A stretch of 64,000 nt of DNA from JAVBKV01 sp031553885 (GTDB taxonomy: Bacteria > Bacteroidota > Bacteroidia > Bacteroidales > Azobacteroidaceae): contig JAVBKV010000014.1 of the NCBI GenBank assembly GCA_031553885.1, forward strand, positions 26,815 to 90,814. Direction: 5' to 3'. Made by a program: the position numbers and the translations under genes. The notes under the pieces were generated by a model, which saw nothing but the letters and a program-made list of their open reading frames with translations, was not told where the DNA came from and ran no database searches. Positions within the stretch are counted from its first letter, which is position 1; every line of letters starts with the position of its first letter. This document shows, one piece after another, positions 8,488 through 15,576 of the stretch.

Positions 8488-10674
8488 TTATTTAAGTTGT
8501 ATGGAAACTGTTTGACCTTTTACAGCATTGCTTCCCGGAGTAATGGATTGGCTGTAAACCGTTCCTTTCCCTGAAAAAGAAACCCTCAATCCTGTGCTTT
8601 CCAGCAAATATACGGCATCTTTTGCACCCATCCCCACTACATTGGGGACCAGATTTCCTATTATTTTCCGGTCTTTCAGTATCACTTTATTATCCATGAT
8701 TTCTGCAACCAGACACGGGGAGTCATTCAGACTGTCTTTATAAGCAATATCCAGTTTATCCAATGCATATTCCGTTTGCTTGTACAAACCGTTTTTCACC
8801 CGGGGAACCGTAGGTGTCAGGCTGTCTATCCGGCAGATTTCGGGTTTAAGCGGAACATTCCGGGCGTACACTTCTTCCGCAATCTGCTTGAAAACGGTTC
8901 CCGACATCAAACCGCCTGAAGGAAGTCCATTTCGGGGTTTCCGGATCACAACAATGCAGGAATATTTCGGCTCACCGGAAGGAAAATAGCCACAAAAAGA
9001 GACCTGGTGTGTAGGAGAACCGGCACCTTTATATCCTGCACTTCCCTGCGATATCTGGGCCGTACCGGTTTTACCGGAAATCCTCACGATATCGGAATGG
9101 GCCGGTTTACCCGTTCCATCCGGTTGATTGACCACATCGTCGAGCATTTCCCGGATTGCTTTCAACGTATTCGGAGAACAGATCCGGCTGTTGATGGTTT
9201 CCGTTTTTTTCTTTTCTTCTGTATGACCATTGGACTGAATTTCCTTCACGAATATAGGTTTGACCATTTCTCCGTTATTCGCAATAGCATTAAAAAAAGT
9301 CAGCATGTAAATCGGAGGAACCTGTGTTTCATAACCAAACGACATCCACGGCAGGGTGGTACGGGACCAATATTGTCCTTTATCTTTCGGAGAACGTATT
9401 TTCGACCGGCCTGCACCCGGAATTTCCAGCTTGAGGTCTTTGTTCAACCCAATCCGGTACAGTCCTTCGACAAACTTTTCCGGGTTATTCTCATATCCTT
9501 TCAGGATCAGTTTAGCGACTCCGACATTCGAAGAATACCGGATACTCTGGGCCGCAGAAATTTTTCCGTATCCGCCTTTGTGAGCATTATGGTCGCGAAC
9601 TACCGAACCGGCATAGGTATACAATCCGTTTCCTGTCTCCACCGAATCATTGGGATGGACCAGACCGTCTTCCAGGGCAACCATCATAGATGCCACCTTG
9701 AAGGTGGAACCCGGCTCGATCTCATCGGCAACTGCATGGTTCTTGGTTTCTGTCCAGACTCCTTCCTGTACACGCCCCATGTTGGTGATCGCCTTGATTT
9801 CTCCGGTTTTAACATCCATGACGACGGCAGTTCCCGATTCGGCGTCTATCTCCCTGAGTTTTTCCAGGAGTGCTTTTTCCGTAATATCCTGGATGTCAAT
9901 ATCAATCGTGGAAATAATATCTTTCCCATTAACCGGAGCCACATCGATTACATTCATAATCCGGCCCCTGATTTTCCGGCGGGTACTTGTTCCGGGCACA
10001 CCGCTCAGCAGAGAATCATATTCCAGTTCAAGTCCATTTTTTCCTCCTTTTTCAAATTCACCATAGATATCCCCAATCGTACGGGAAGCCAGCGTTCCGT
10101 ACGGCTTTGTCCTCTTCACGAGCTCTTTGGTATATAAACCGGATTTATTTTTGTTTTGAGACAAAAAAGGCATGGTCCGGATTTTCTTAAGTTGAAGGTA
10201 GTTGACCTCATTGTCCAACAGGCGGTATTCCCGGCTTTTCCGGACTACGTTTCTTCCCCGGTCGATCTGCGTTGCTTCACTGGTCCTCATGTTCCAGCCC
10301 TGCATAATATGAGAGCGGTATTGAGCCGCCGATCGTTGCGGGAACATCCGGCTCAGTTCTTCAGCAAGAGGTGCAACGTATTTTTTCAGGGTATCCTCCT
10401 TCAGCCCATCTGCCCAGAAATCTATATAAAGCCGGTAACGGGATTCGCTGGTCGCCATCAGTTCTCCGTTCGCGGAATAAATATTTCCCCGGGTAGCAGG
10501 AACTTCAATGTTAGGACGTATCAGAGTAGTTCCCCGTTTACGCCAGGTATCTCCTTCAATAAAAGAGGTATAAAAAGCCCGTACAAGAATGGCAACAACG
10601 ACCAAACCGAAGCATAGAGCCACGATGAAGTAATTCCGTTGAATCTTGTTGATAGTTGTTTTCTTCTTTGCCAT
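8488..10674 (-). CDS. ftsI: Septal class B penicillin-binding protein (transpeptidase) with C-terminal PASTA domain
   Basis: This is the septal transpeptidase that cross-links peptidoglycan made by FtsW. The 728-residue protein has a short cytoplasmic N-terminus, one membrane anchor at about residues 15-35, a pedestal domain containing NGLELEYDSLLSG near 213-225, and a transpeptidase domain with the three penicillin-binding motifs STFK (323-326, catalytic Ser), SSN (381-383) and KTG (535-537). A single PASTA domain occupies the last 57 or so residues (NLVPNVVG onward). Class B PBPs with one PASTA domain are, to my knowledge, common in Bacteroidota dcw clusters. The gene lies between the ftsL-like gene (six-base gap) and murE (nine-base gap). 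Confidence 0.94.
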   Translation of the reverse strand: MAKKKTTINKIQRNYFIVALCFGLVVVAILVRAFYTSFIEGDTWRKRGTTLIRPNIEVPATRGNIYSANGELMATSESRYRLYIDFWADGLKEDTLKKYVAPLAEELSRMFPQRSAAQYRSHIMQGWNMRTSEATQIDRGRNVVRKSREYRLLDNEVNYLQLKKIRTMPFLSQNKNKSGLYTKELVKRTKPYGTLASRTIGDIYGEFEKGGKNGLELEYDSLLSGVPGTSTRRKIRGRIMNVIDVAPVNGKDIISTIDIDIQDITEKALLEKLREIDAESGTAVVMDVKTGEIKAITNMGRVQEGVWTETKNHAVADEIEPGSTFKVASMMVALEDGLVHPNDSVETGNGLYTYAGSVVRDHNAHKGGYGKISAAQSIRYSSNVGVAKLILKGYENNPEKFVEGLYRIGLNKDLKLEIPGAGRSKIRSPKDKGQYWSRTTLPWMSFGYETQVPPIYMLTFFNAIANNGEMVKPIFVKEIQSNGHTEEKKKTETINSRICSPNTLKAIREMLDDVVNQPDGTGKPAHSDIVRISGKTGTAQISQGSAGYKGAGSPTHQVSFCGYFPSGEPKYSCIVVIRKPRNGLPSGGLMSGTVFKQIAEEVYARNVPLKPEICRIDSLTPTVPRVKNGLYKQTEYALDKLDIAYKDSLNDSPCLVAEIMDNKVILKDRKIIGNLVPNVVGMGAKDAVYLLESTGLRVSFSGKGTVYSQSITPGSNAVKGQTVSIQLK

Positions 10675-10680
10675 TTTGTT

Positions 10681-11046
10681 TTACTTATGAATAATATAAG
10701 CCGGTGATTTAGAGCCTTCCAGTTTTATTCCTTTTTCCTGCAGTAATGCTTCAATCTGCGATTGACGGCTGTTGGTCGTCAACTCGGTCGATATAATCAG
10801 GTTTTCGTATTTGATATCATTCAGTTGCCGGGTGAGGTCTTCGATCTCCGTCAGTTTTTTCATGCAGGAATACCGGTTACTGATAAAAATAACAATCAAA
10901 AAAACAATCAGTATCAACAGTTTGGATTGCCTGACAACAAATTCTTCCGTCAGGATTCCCCCGCTCAGGATATGAAAAACCGAGATTTTCTTCGATTTCC
11001 CCTGACTTTTCGGTTCTGCTTTTTTATAATTGGTTTGCTCTTCCAT
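10681..11046 (-). CDS. FtsL-like small bitopic division protein
   Basis: This 121-residue protein has a basic cytoplasmic N-terminus of about 40 residues, one strongly hydrophobic segment at about 43-60, and then a heptad-like, Leu/Ile-rich stretch (residues 62-110) that should form a coiled coil outside the membrane. Size, topology and position between rsmH and ftsI match FtsL, which acts in the FtsQLB/FtsWI divisome complex. FtsL sequences are poorly conserved, so the call rests on topology and location. The start ATG overlaps the last base of the rsmH stop (TGATG), suggesting coupled translation. Confidence 0.75.
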   Translation of the reverse strand: MEEQTNYKKAEPKSQGKSKKISVFHILSGGILTEEFVVRQSKLLILIVFLIVIFISNRYSCMKKLTEIEDLTRQLNDIKYENLIISTELTTNSRQSQIEALLQEKGIKLEGSKSPAYIIHK

Positions 11047-11963
11047 CAGACCTCCTTTTTCTCTACAATTCTTAATTTCGCGCTTCGGGAACGGGGATTC
11101 CTTTCAATTTCATCCGCATCCGGAACGATTACTTTATTATTTACCGCCACGAACGGGCAATGAATATTTCCGTAAAAGTCTTTTTCCACCTTCCCTTCAA
11201 AGTTGCCGGTTTTAAAAAAATTCTTCACCAGGCGGTCTTCCAGGGAATGATAGGTAATAACCACCAGTCGTCCGCCCGGTTTCAGCAGCAGGGCAGCTTG
11301 TTCCAACATCGTTTTCAGCGCTTCCATCTCTCCATTCACTTCGATCCGTAATGCCTGAAATGCCTGAGCCAGGTATTTCTTTTCTTTTTCTCTTCCGAAA
11401 AAAGGTTTCAGGACATCCAGAAAATCCTGGACTGTTTTTATTTTTTTTTCATTTCGCGTTCTGATCACAGCTCCTGCTACCGCGCGGGCATTGCGTAGTT
11501 CGCCATACCAGTAGAAAACATCGGCCAATGCCTCTTCCGTATAAGAATTCAGCACATCTGCAGCAGTTTTTCCGGCCCGTTTATTCATCCTCATATCCAG
11601 GCTTCCTCCAAACCGGAAAGAAAATCCCCGGGTCTCATCGTCAAAATGATGAGAAGACACCCCCAGATCAGCCAATAACCCGTCAATCTCTTCGACATCG
11701 TGCCAGTCCATAAAATTAGCCAGGTAACGAAAGTTACTTCGAACAAAAATAAACCTCGGATCAGGCAGACTGTTTTTTTCCGCATCCTCATCCTGGTCGA
11801 ATCCCAGTAACCGTCCTTTTGCATTCAGGCATTCCAGAATCGCTTTCGAATGACCGCCTCCTCCAAAGGTAACGTCCACGTAAGTACCCCCAGGCTGGAT
11901 ATTCAGTCCGCTTACACTTTCTTTCAACAAGACAGGCACATGATATGTTTCAATTCGATTCAT
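11046..11963 (-). CDS. rsmH: 16S rRNA (cytosine1402-N4)-methyltransferase
   Basis: RsmH (MraW) methylates C1402 of 16S rRNA using S-adenosylmethionine. The 305-residue protein begins with the typical HVPVLLKE block (residues 8-15) followed by the SAM-binding VTFGGGGHS (31-39), LLGFDQDEDA and, later, GLLADLGVSSHHFD and the C-terminal NPRSRSAKLR tail. All are standard RsmH features and the length is normal. It starts two bases after the mraZ stop and overlaps the ftsL-like gene by one base. It is conserved at the head of dcw clusters in most bacteria. Confidence 0.97.
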   Translation of the reverse strand: MNRIETYHVPVLLKESVSGLNIQPGGTYVDVTFGGGGHSKAILECLNAKGRLLGFDQDEDAEKNSLPDPRFIFVRSNFRYLANFMDWHDVEEIDGLLADLGVSSHHFDDETRGFSFRFGGSLDMRMNKRAGKTAADVLNSYTEEALADVFYWYGELRNARAVAGAVIRTRNEKKIKTVQDFLDVLKPFFGREKEKKYLAQAFQALRIEVNGEMEALKTMLEQAALLLKPGGRLVVITYHSLEDRLVKNFFKTGNFEGKVEKDFYGNIHCPFVAVNNKVIVPDADEIERNPRSRSAKLRIVEKKEV

Positions 11964-11965
11964 AT

Positions 11966-12412
11966 TCAGGAAGATAAATAATCACGTATACTTTGTTTGA
12001 ATGCATCTGCATCCAGCAACGGACTTGCCAGCTTACTTCGCGACCAGATCTCAATAGTATCCTCCATACCCACAAACCGGACCTCACTGGTAATATGAGC
12101 CATTTGCATGTACCGTTTGGGGATCAGAATCCGGCCGTTGGCATCCATTTCCAGCACTTCGGAATCCAGGACAAACTGACGAAACAATTGCTGTTGCCCT
12201 TCGTCCCATTTATTAAGCTTGGCCCTCAACCGGTTCAGCTCTGCTTTCCAACTGCTTTCCGGATACAGAACAAGGCAGTCCTGAAAAACATCCTTACGCA
12301 ATATCAACCGCGTATCCCCAGATGCCTGCAGGATCTTGCGGAAAGAAGCCGGCACAAAAATGCGCCCTTTCACATCCGCCTTCGCGTCAATATTACCTAT
12401 AAACAACTCCAT
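11966..12412 (-). CDS. mraZ: Transcriptional regulator MraZ
   Basis: MraZ is an AbrB-like DNA-binding protein that forms a ring and controls the dcw operon it heads. The 148-residue protein has the two expected tandem half-domains, each with the DxxGR signature: DVKGR at 13-17 and DANGR at 90-94, each followed by I(F/L)(V/I)P. It is the first gene of the minus-strand cluster. Three repeats resembling MraZ boxes sit 38-63 bases upstream of the start codon (separate entry), so autoregulation is likely. Length is typical. Confidence 0.95.
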   Translation of the reverse strand: MELFIGNIDAKADVKGRIFVPASFRKILQASGDTRLILRKDVFQDCLVLYPESSWKAELNRLRAKLNKWDEGQQQLFRQFVLDSEVLEMDANGRILIPKRYMQMAHITSEVRFVGMEDTIEIWSRSKLASPLLDADAFKQSIRDYLSS

Positions 12413-12441
12413 TTTAACAATTTAGAGGGACTATTTCAGCG

Positions 12442-12475
12442 TAAAAGTACACATTTCTCCACTTTCCCCCACTTT
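12442..12475 (-). promoter_or_regulatory. Candidate dcw promoter and MraZ operator (three 10-bp-spaced AAAGTG-type repeats)
   Basis: Read on the minus strand, AAAGTG occurs at 12475-12470 and again at 12465-12460, followed by the degenerate AATGTG at 12455-12450, all exactly ten bases apart. Next comes TACTTTTA at 12449-12442, a fair match to the Bacteroidota -7 element TAnnTTTG. Published MraZ operators are direct TGGG or AAAGTG-type repeats with ten-base periodicity just upstream of mraZ. The third repeat is imperfect and no clear -33 element was found. Protein binding is inferred from pattern and position. Confidence 0.6.
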
Positions 12476-12632
12476 TTTTCTATTTTTTTTTCAAAAAGTT
12501 ATCAACAAGTTATTAGAACATTCTAAAATACTGAAAAACAGGGATATTATTTTATCAAAAATGGTGGGGAATAAACAAACAATCGACTAATATCCGCTGA
12601 TAAAACTTTTTCACAGAAAAAATGGTTATAGT

Positions 12633-12803
12633 ATTGGCGTAAGCCTATCCTCCGCTGGAGGGGGCAGGGGGAGGATCTGGAAAGAGTTAAGAATGAAGAA
12701 TTAAAAATTAAGAATTTATTTGAATTGTTCATTTGAATTCGGATTTTCAATAGTCCAAAATCCTCCCCCTGCCCCCTCCAGCGGAGGATAGGCTTACGCC
12801 AAT
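12633..12803. repeat. Palindromic intergenic element, copy 1 (44-bp perfect inverted arms)
   Basis: The arms at 12633-12676 and 12760-12803 are perfect reverse complements over 44 bases. They are G-rich on one strand (runs GGAGGGGG and GGGGGAGG) and enclose an 83-base AT-rich core. A diverged copy with the same core lies at 23959-24124. The element has no coding capacity and resembles a MITE or a large REP-type unit. It sits between the divergently transcribed mraZ and the DUF502-like gene. No clear target-site duplication was seen. The rest of the 450-base gap holds only the MraZ operator region and AT-rich sequence. Confidence 0.85.
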
Positions 12804-12861
12804 AACATTTTTCAAAATAGTTAGATAGAGTTTATTAGAATAAATCTTTGACACTTCAAAT

Positions 12862-13452
12862 ATGAAACGAATTTTCAACACCATCATCAACGGTTACATG
12901 GGATTATTATTCCCGTTGATTATGACTATTATTTTACTGGAAAAATTACATCACCTGATCAGTCCGCTGGTCATGGGAATCGAAAGTAAATTGCACATCT
13001 CACGGATGCTGGGGGTAGTTGGGGTCATCCTGATTTCAGCGTTGATTATGCTGCTGTTGGGATTCTTATGCGGACTACTGATTAAAAGTTCCTGGGTAAA
13101 AAAACAGATCAAAAAATATGAAGAAAATGTCCTGGAAAAAATTCCGATATACAACCTGTTAAAATCCTTATTCGGATCAGGGACACAAAAGAATAAAAAC
13201 GATTTCCGACCGGCCCTGTTATCCGACGGAACTTCTTTCTCCCTCTGTTATGTAACCGGCGAATGCAATGATTTTTACACTGTATTTATCTGTGACGGAG
13301 GACTGGGAGGAGGAGAGTTACGGCTTGTACCCAACAAAGATGTTCGCCTGCTGGATATGCATTTATCCGAATTTACCCGTTTGATCAAGCAATACGGCGT
13401 AGGGTCCGCAAACTATGCGGAAATACTTTCAAAAGCCACACAACCTGAATAG
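12862..13452 (+). CDS. DUF502-like inner-membrane protein
   Basis: This 196-residue protein has two long hydrophobic segments (about residues 8-27 and 49-73). They are followed by a basic stretch, the sequence KIPIYNLLKSLFGSG near 93-107, and a predicted beta-rich soluble tail with GECNDFYTVFICDG. Two N-terminal membrane spans followed by a K/R-IP-x-Y-x-x-(h)K motif is the pattern of DUF502 proteins, whose function is not established. The assignment is from pattern memory and is moderate. The gene stands alone, divergent from the dcw cluster, with a weak -7-like AATCTTTG at 12843-12850. Confidence 0.6.
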   Translation: MKRIFNTIINGYMGLLFPLIMTIILLEKLHHLISPLVMGIESKLHISRMLGVVGVILISALIMLLLGFLCGLLIKSSWVKKQIKKYEENVLEKIPIYNLLKSLFGSGTQKNKNDFRPALLSDGTSFSLCYVTGECNDFYTVFICDGGLGGGELRLVPNKDVRLLDMHLSEFTRLIKQYGVGSANYAEILSKATQPE

Positions 13453-13474
13453 TTGTAAACCCTGCTGCGAACCG

Positions 13475-15565
13475 TTATTTATATGGAGGCAACCAAACTT
13501 TATAACTGCATCCGGGTTGTCTGTTTCCTACTGCAAAATAAGGAATTGCGGTAAAAACCAACTCATTGGATGAATCATCAAAGGCTTTTCCTCTGACAAC
13601 ATTGACTCCTCCAAGGGTTTCTTTCTGATACTCTATTTCCAGGTGGGAATGAAGATCCAGCTTCAGTTGCTCCAGGTTACTGTTATCGAATTGCTCCAGG
13701 CAGTAAACAAGAGGACCGGAAGCGATGACCAGTTTTTCATTCAGATCAGCAACCTGTTTATGGGCACGAACAATCCGGGGCTGCAAAGGCAGTAAAAGCT
13801 CGATCTGATCTCCCTTCTTCCACACCCTGTTAATACCGGCATATCCGTTATCCGGTTTCATTTCAACAATATCGCCATTTACTTTCAACTGAACGGGAGG
13901 CAATCCTTCCGAATAATAAAGGCCGTACGGGTTTTCAACTCCCTGTGCCCAGCCTGGAACCCTGAGTTTAACCGTAAACTGGCTTTCCTGTTCCGGATCG
14001 ACTGTCAATAAAACACGACCATCCCAGGGATAACGGGTTTCCTGTTTCAACTTTACAACGGAATTCTTACCGATCTTTACCTGTGTATCGCTTCCGATAA
14101 AAAGATTGACATAAACCGTATCCTGCCGGTGGGCATAAATATATCCCGACAATGCGGAAACCATTTTCATAAACATCGGCGGACAACAGGGACAATCGTG
14201 CCATTCCCAACGGCTGTGATTATCTGCATTCAACGGATTCTGGTACGTATAGTGATCGCCGGATAATGAAATCCCGGTCAATACTCCATTGTACAATACC
14301 CGCTCCAGTTCATCCATGTATTTTCCGTCTCCGGTAAGCTCATTCATGCGCTGGCTGAAAAATCCGGCGCCTACAGCAGCGCAGGTTTCCAGATAAGCAT
14401 CGGTAGGCAGGAAATAATCCGGCCCGAATTTTTCATCGTGATGAATAGCACCCACCCCTCCGGTTATGAACATACGCTTACCAACCATATTACTCCATAA
14501 ATTACCGGCTGTTTCAGCATATAGCTTTTCCCCGTTTTGTATGGCCATTGCAGCAATTCCGGTTGCCAGCAGGGTCGCTCTGACCGCATGCCCTTCGATT
14601 GTCTTTTGCTCAAAAACAGAAATTGAATCCTGAGCATAATCTCCCCAGGAAGGGCGTGAATGCGGACCAAACTTCGAATCCAAATACTTTTCTTCCTTAA
14701 TCCATTTTTCCGACTCCTGATTTCCCCAGGCTAACCACAAAGGATAACCGCAATTATTACCCCGATTTTCAATCCAGAATTTCACCAGTTCATAATATGC
14801 ATCTTCATTTACCGGAACATTTATTTCTTTCTTTAACTCCGGATGATCCCTGTATAATTCGTACAATTTCACCAGGGCTTCTTCCGGTCCGGAATGGGAA
14901 GGCACCAGATTTTTCTTTGGTTGCGACCCCATATAATCACACATGTAATTGGCAAACCGGGTAGATACTTCCAGTAATTTAGTTTTTCCGGTAGCCTTAT
15001 AATAATGGACACCTGCTTCAACCAGCATTCCGGCATTATATACATCATGCTGCCACCGCAAAAAACCGCCATGCTCACCCCAGGGATGCCCGGGTTCCAT
15101 CAATTGGGTATACGTTTCGAGATAACCGGTCGGATCCGACTGTTGTGCGGCCTCAATGCGATCGATGTAAGCATCGATACGCTGTTCCAACTCCTTATCG
15201 GGCGATTGGGAAAGAAAATCGGAAACACCCCGTATGGTTTCATAAATCAATCCGTCGAACCAGGGAAAACCTGCATGCCTCCCGATTCCACGTTCTCCCC
15301 GGGCTACCAGGTCAAAGTTCCGGAAAGCATCGTTTTCCTCCTGAACACCACTGTCATGGTGATGTTTCCCTTCAAACTTATCCAATACGTCATGGGCTGT
15401 AACCGATCTCCAGACTTCCATTTTCGGGCTCCAGAAAGAATCGTTAATCACAACCTGACTTACCTCCTGAAACCGGATTACCTCATCTTTATTTCTATGA
15501 TCTGAGTTGGTACAACCGGCAACTGTAATCAGCACTATCAGGGAAACAATCGAATATAGTTTCAT
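13475..15565 (-). CDS. GH127-family (DUF1680) beta-L-arabinofuranosidase, lipoprotein
   Basis: This is a predicted exo-acting enzyme removing beta-L-arabinofuranose from plant glycans. The 696-residue protein has a lipoprotein signal with lipobox VAGC (Cys18), so it is membrane anchored. The zinc-thiolate catalytic set of GH127 is recognisable: YLETC supplies Glu393 and Cys395, and HDCPCCPP supplies Cys460 and Cys461, matching the E-x-C plus C-C arrangement of the characterised Bifidobacterium enzyme HypBA1. An (alpha/alpha)6-type core is followed by a beta-sandwich C-terminus. It starts 11 bases after the GH51 gene stop and is probably the last gene of an operon. Related families GH142 and GH146 share the fold, so exact linkage specificity is uncertain. 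Confidence 0.85.
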   Translation of the reverse strand: MKLYSIVSLIVLITVAGCTNSDHRNKDEVIRFQEVSQVVINDSFWSPKMEVWRSVTAHDVLDKFEGKHHHDSGVQEENDAFRNFDLVARGERGIGRHAGFPWFDGLIYETIRGVSDFLSQSPDKELEQRIDAYIDRIEAAQQSDPTGYLETYTQLMEPGHPWGEHGGFLRWQHDVYNAGMLVEAGVHYYKATGKTKLLEVSTRFANYMCDYMGSQPKKNLVPSHSGPEEALVKLYELYRDHPELKKEINVPVNEDAYYELVKFWIENRGNNCGYPLWLAWGNQESEKWIKEEKYLDSKFGPHSRPSWGDYAQDSISVFEQKTIEGHAVRATLLATGIAAMAIQNGEKLYAETAGNLWSNMVGKRMFITGGVGAIHHDEKFGPDYFLPTDAYLETCAAVGAGFFSQRMNELTGDGKYMDELERVLYNGVLTGISLSGDHYTYQNPLNADNHSRWEWHDCPCCPPMFMKMVSALSGYIYAHRQDTVYVNLFIGSDTQVKIGKNSVVKLKQETRYPWDGRVLLTVDPEQESQFTVKLRVPGWAQGVENPYGLYYSEGLPPVQLKVNGDIVEMKPDNGYAGINRVWKKGDQIELLLPLQPRIVRAHKQVADLNEKLVIASGPLVYCLEQFDNSNLEQLKLDLHSHLEIEYQKETLGGVNVVRGKAFDDSSNELVFTAIPYFAVGNRQPGCSYKVWLPPYK

Positions 15566-15576
15566 TTTTCCGTTAT

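Noticed and set aside
9007..10137. A 376-codon open frame on the plus strand opposite ftsI, the longest antisense frame in the window
   Set aside because: It is fully inside the well-supported ftsI gene, has no recognisable domain, and its amino-acid composition (rich in Arg, Phe, His, Ser) is what the complement of a normal coding strand gives.
12547..12750. A 67-codon frame across the palindromic element
   Set aside because: It is produced by the repeat arms and core, has no homologue-like features and no ribosome-binding context.
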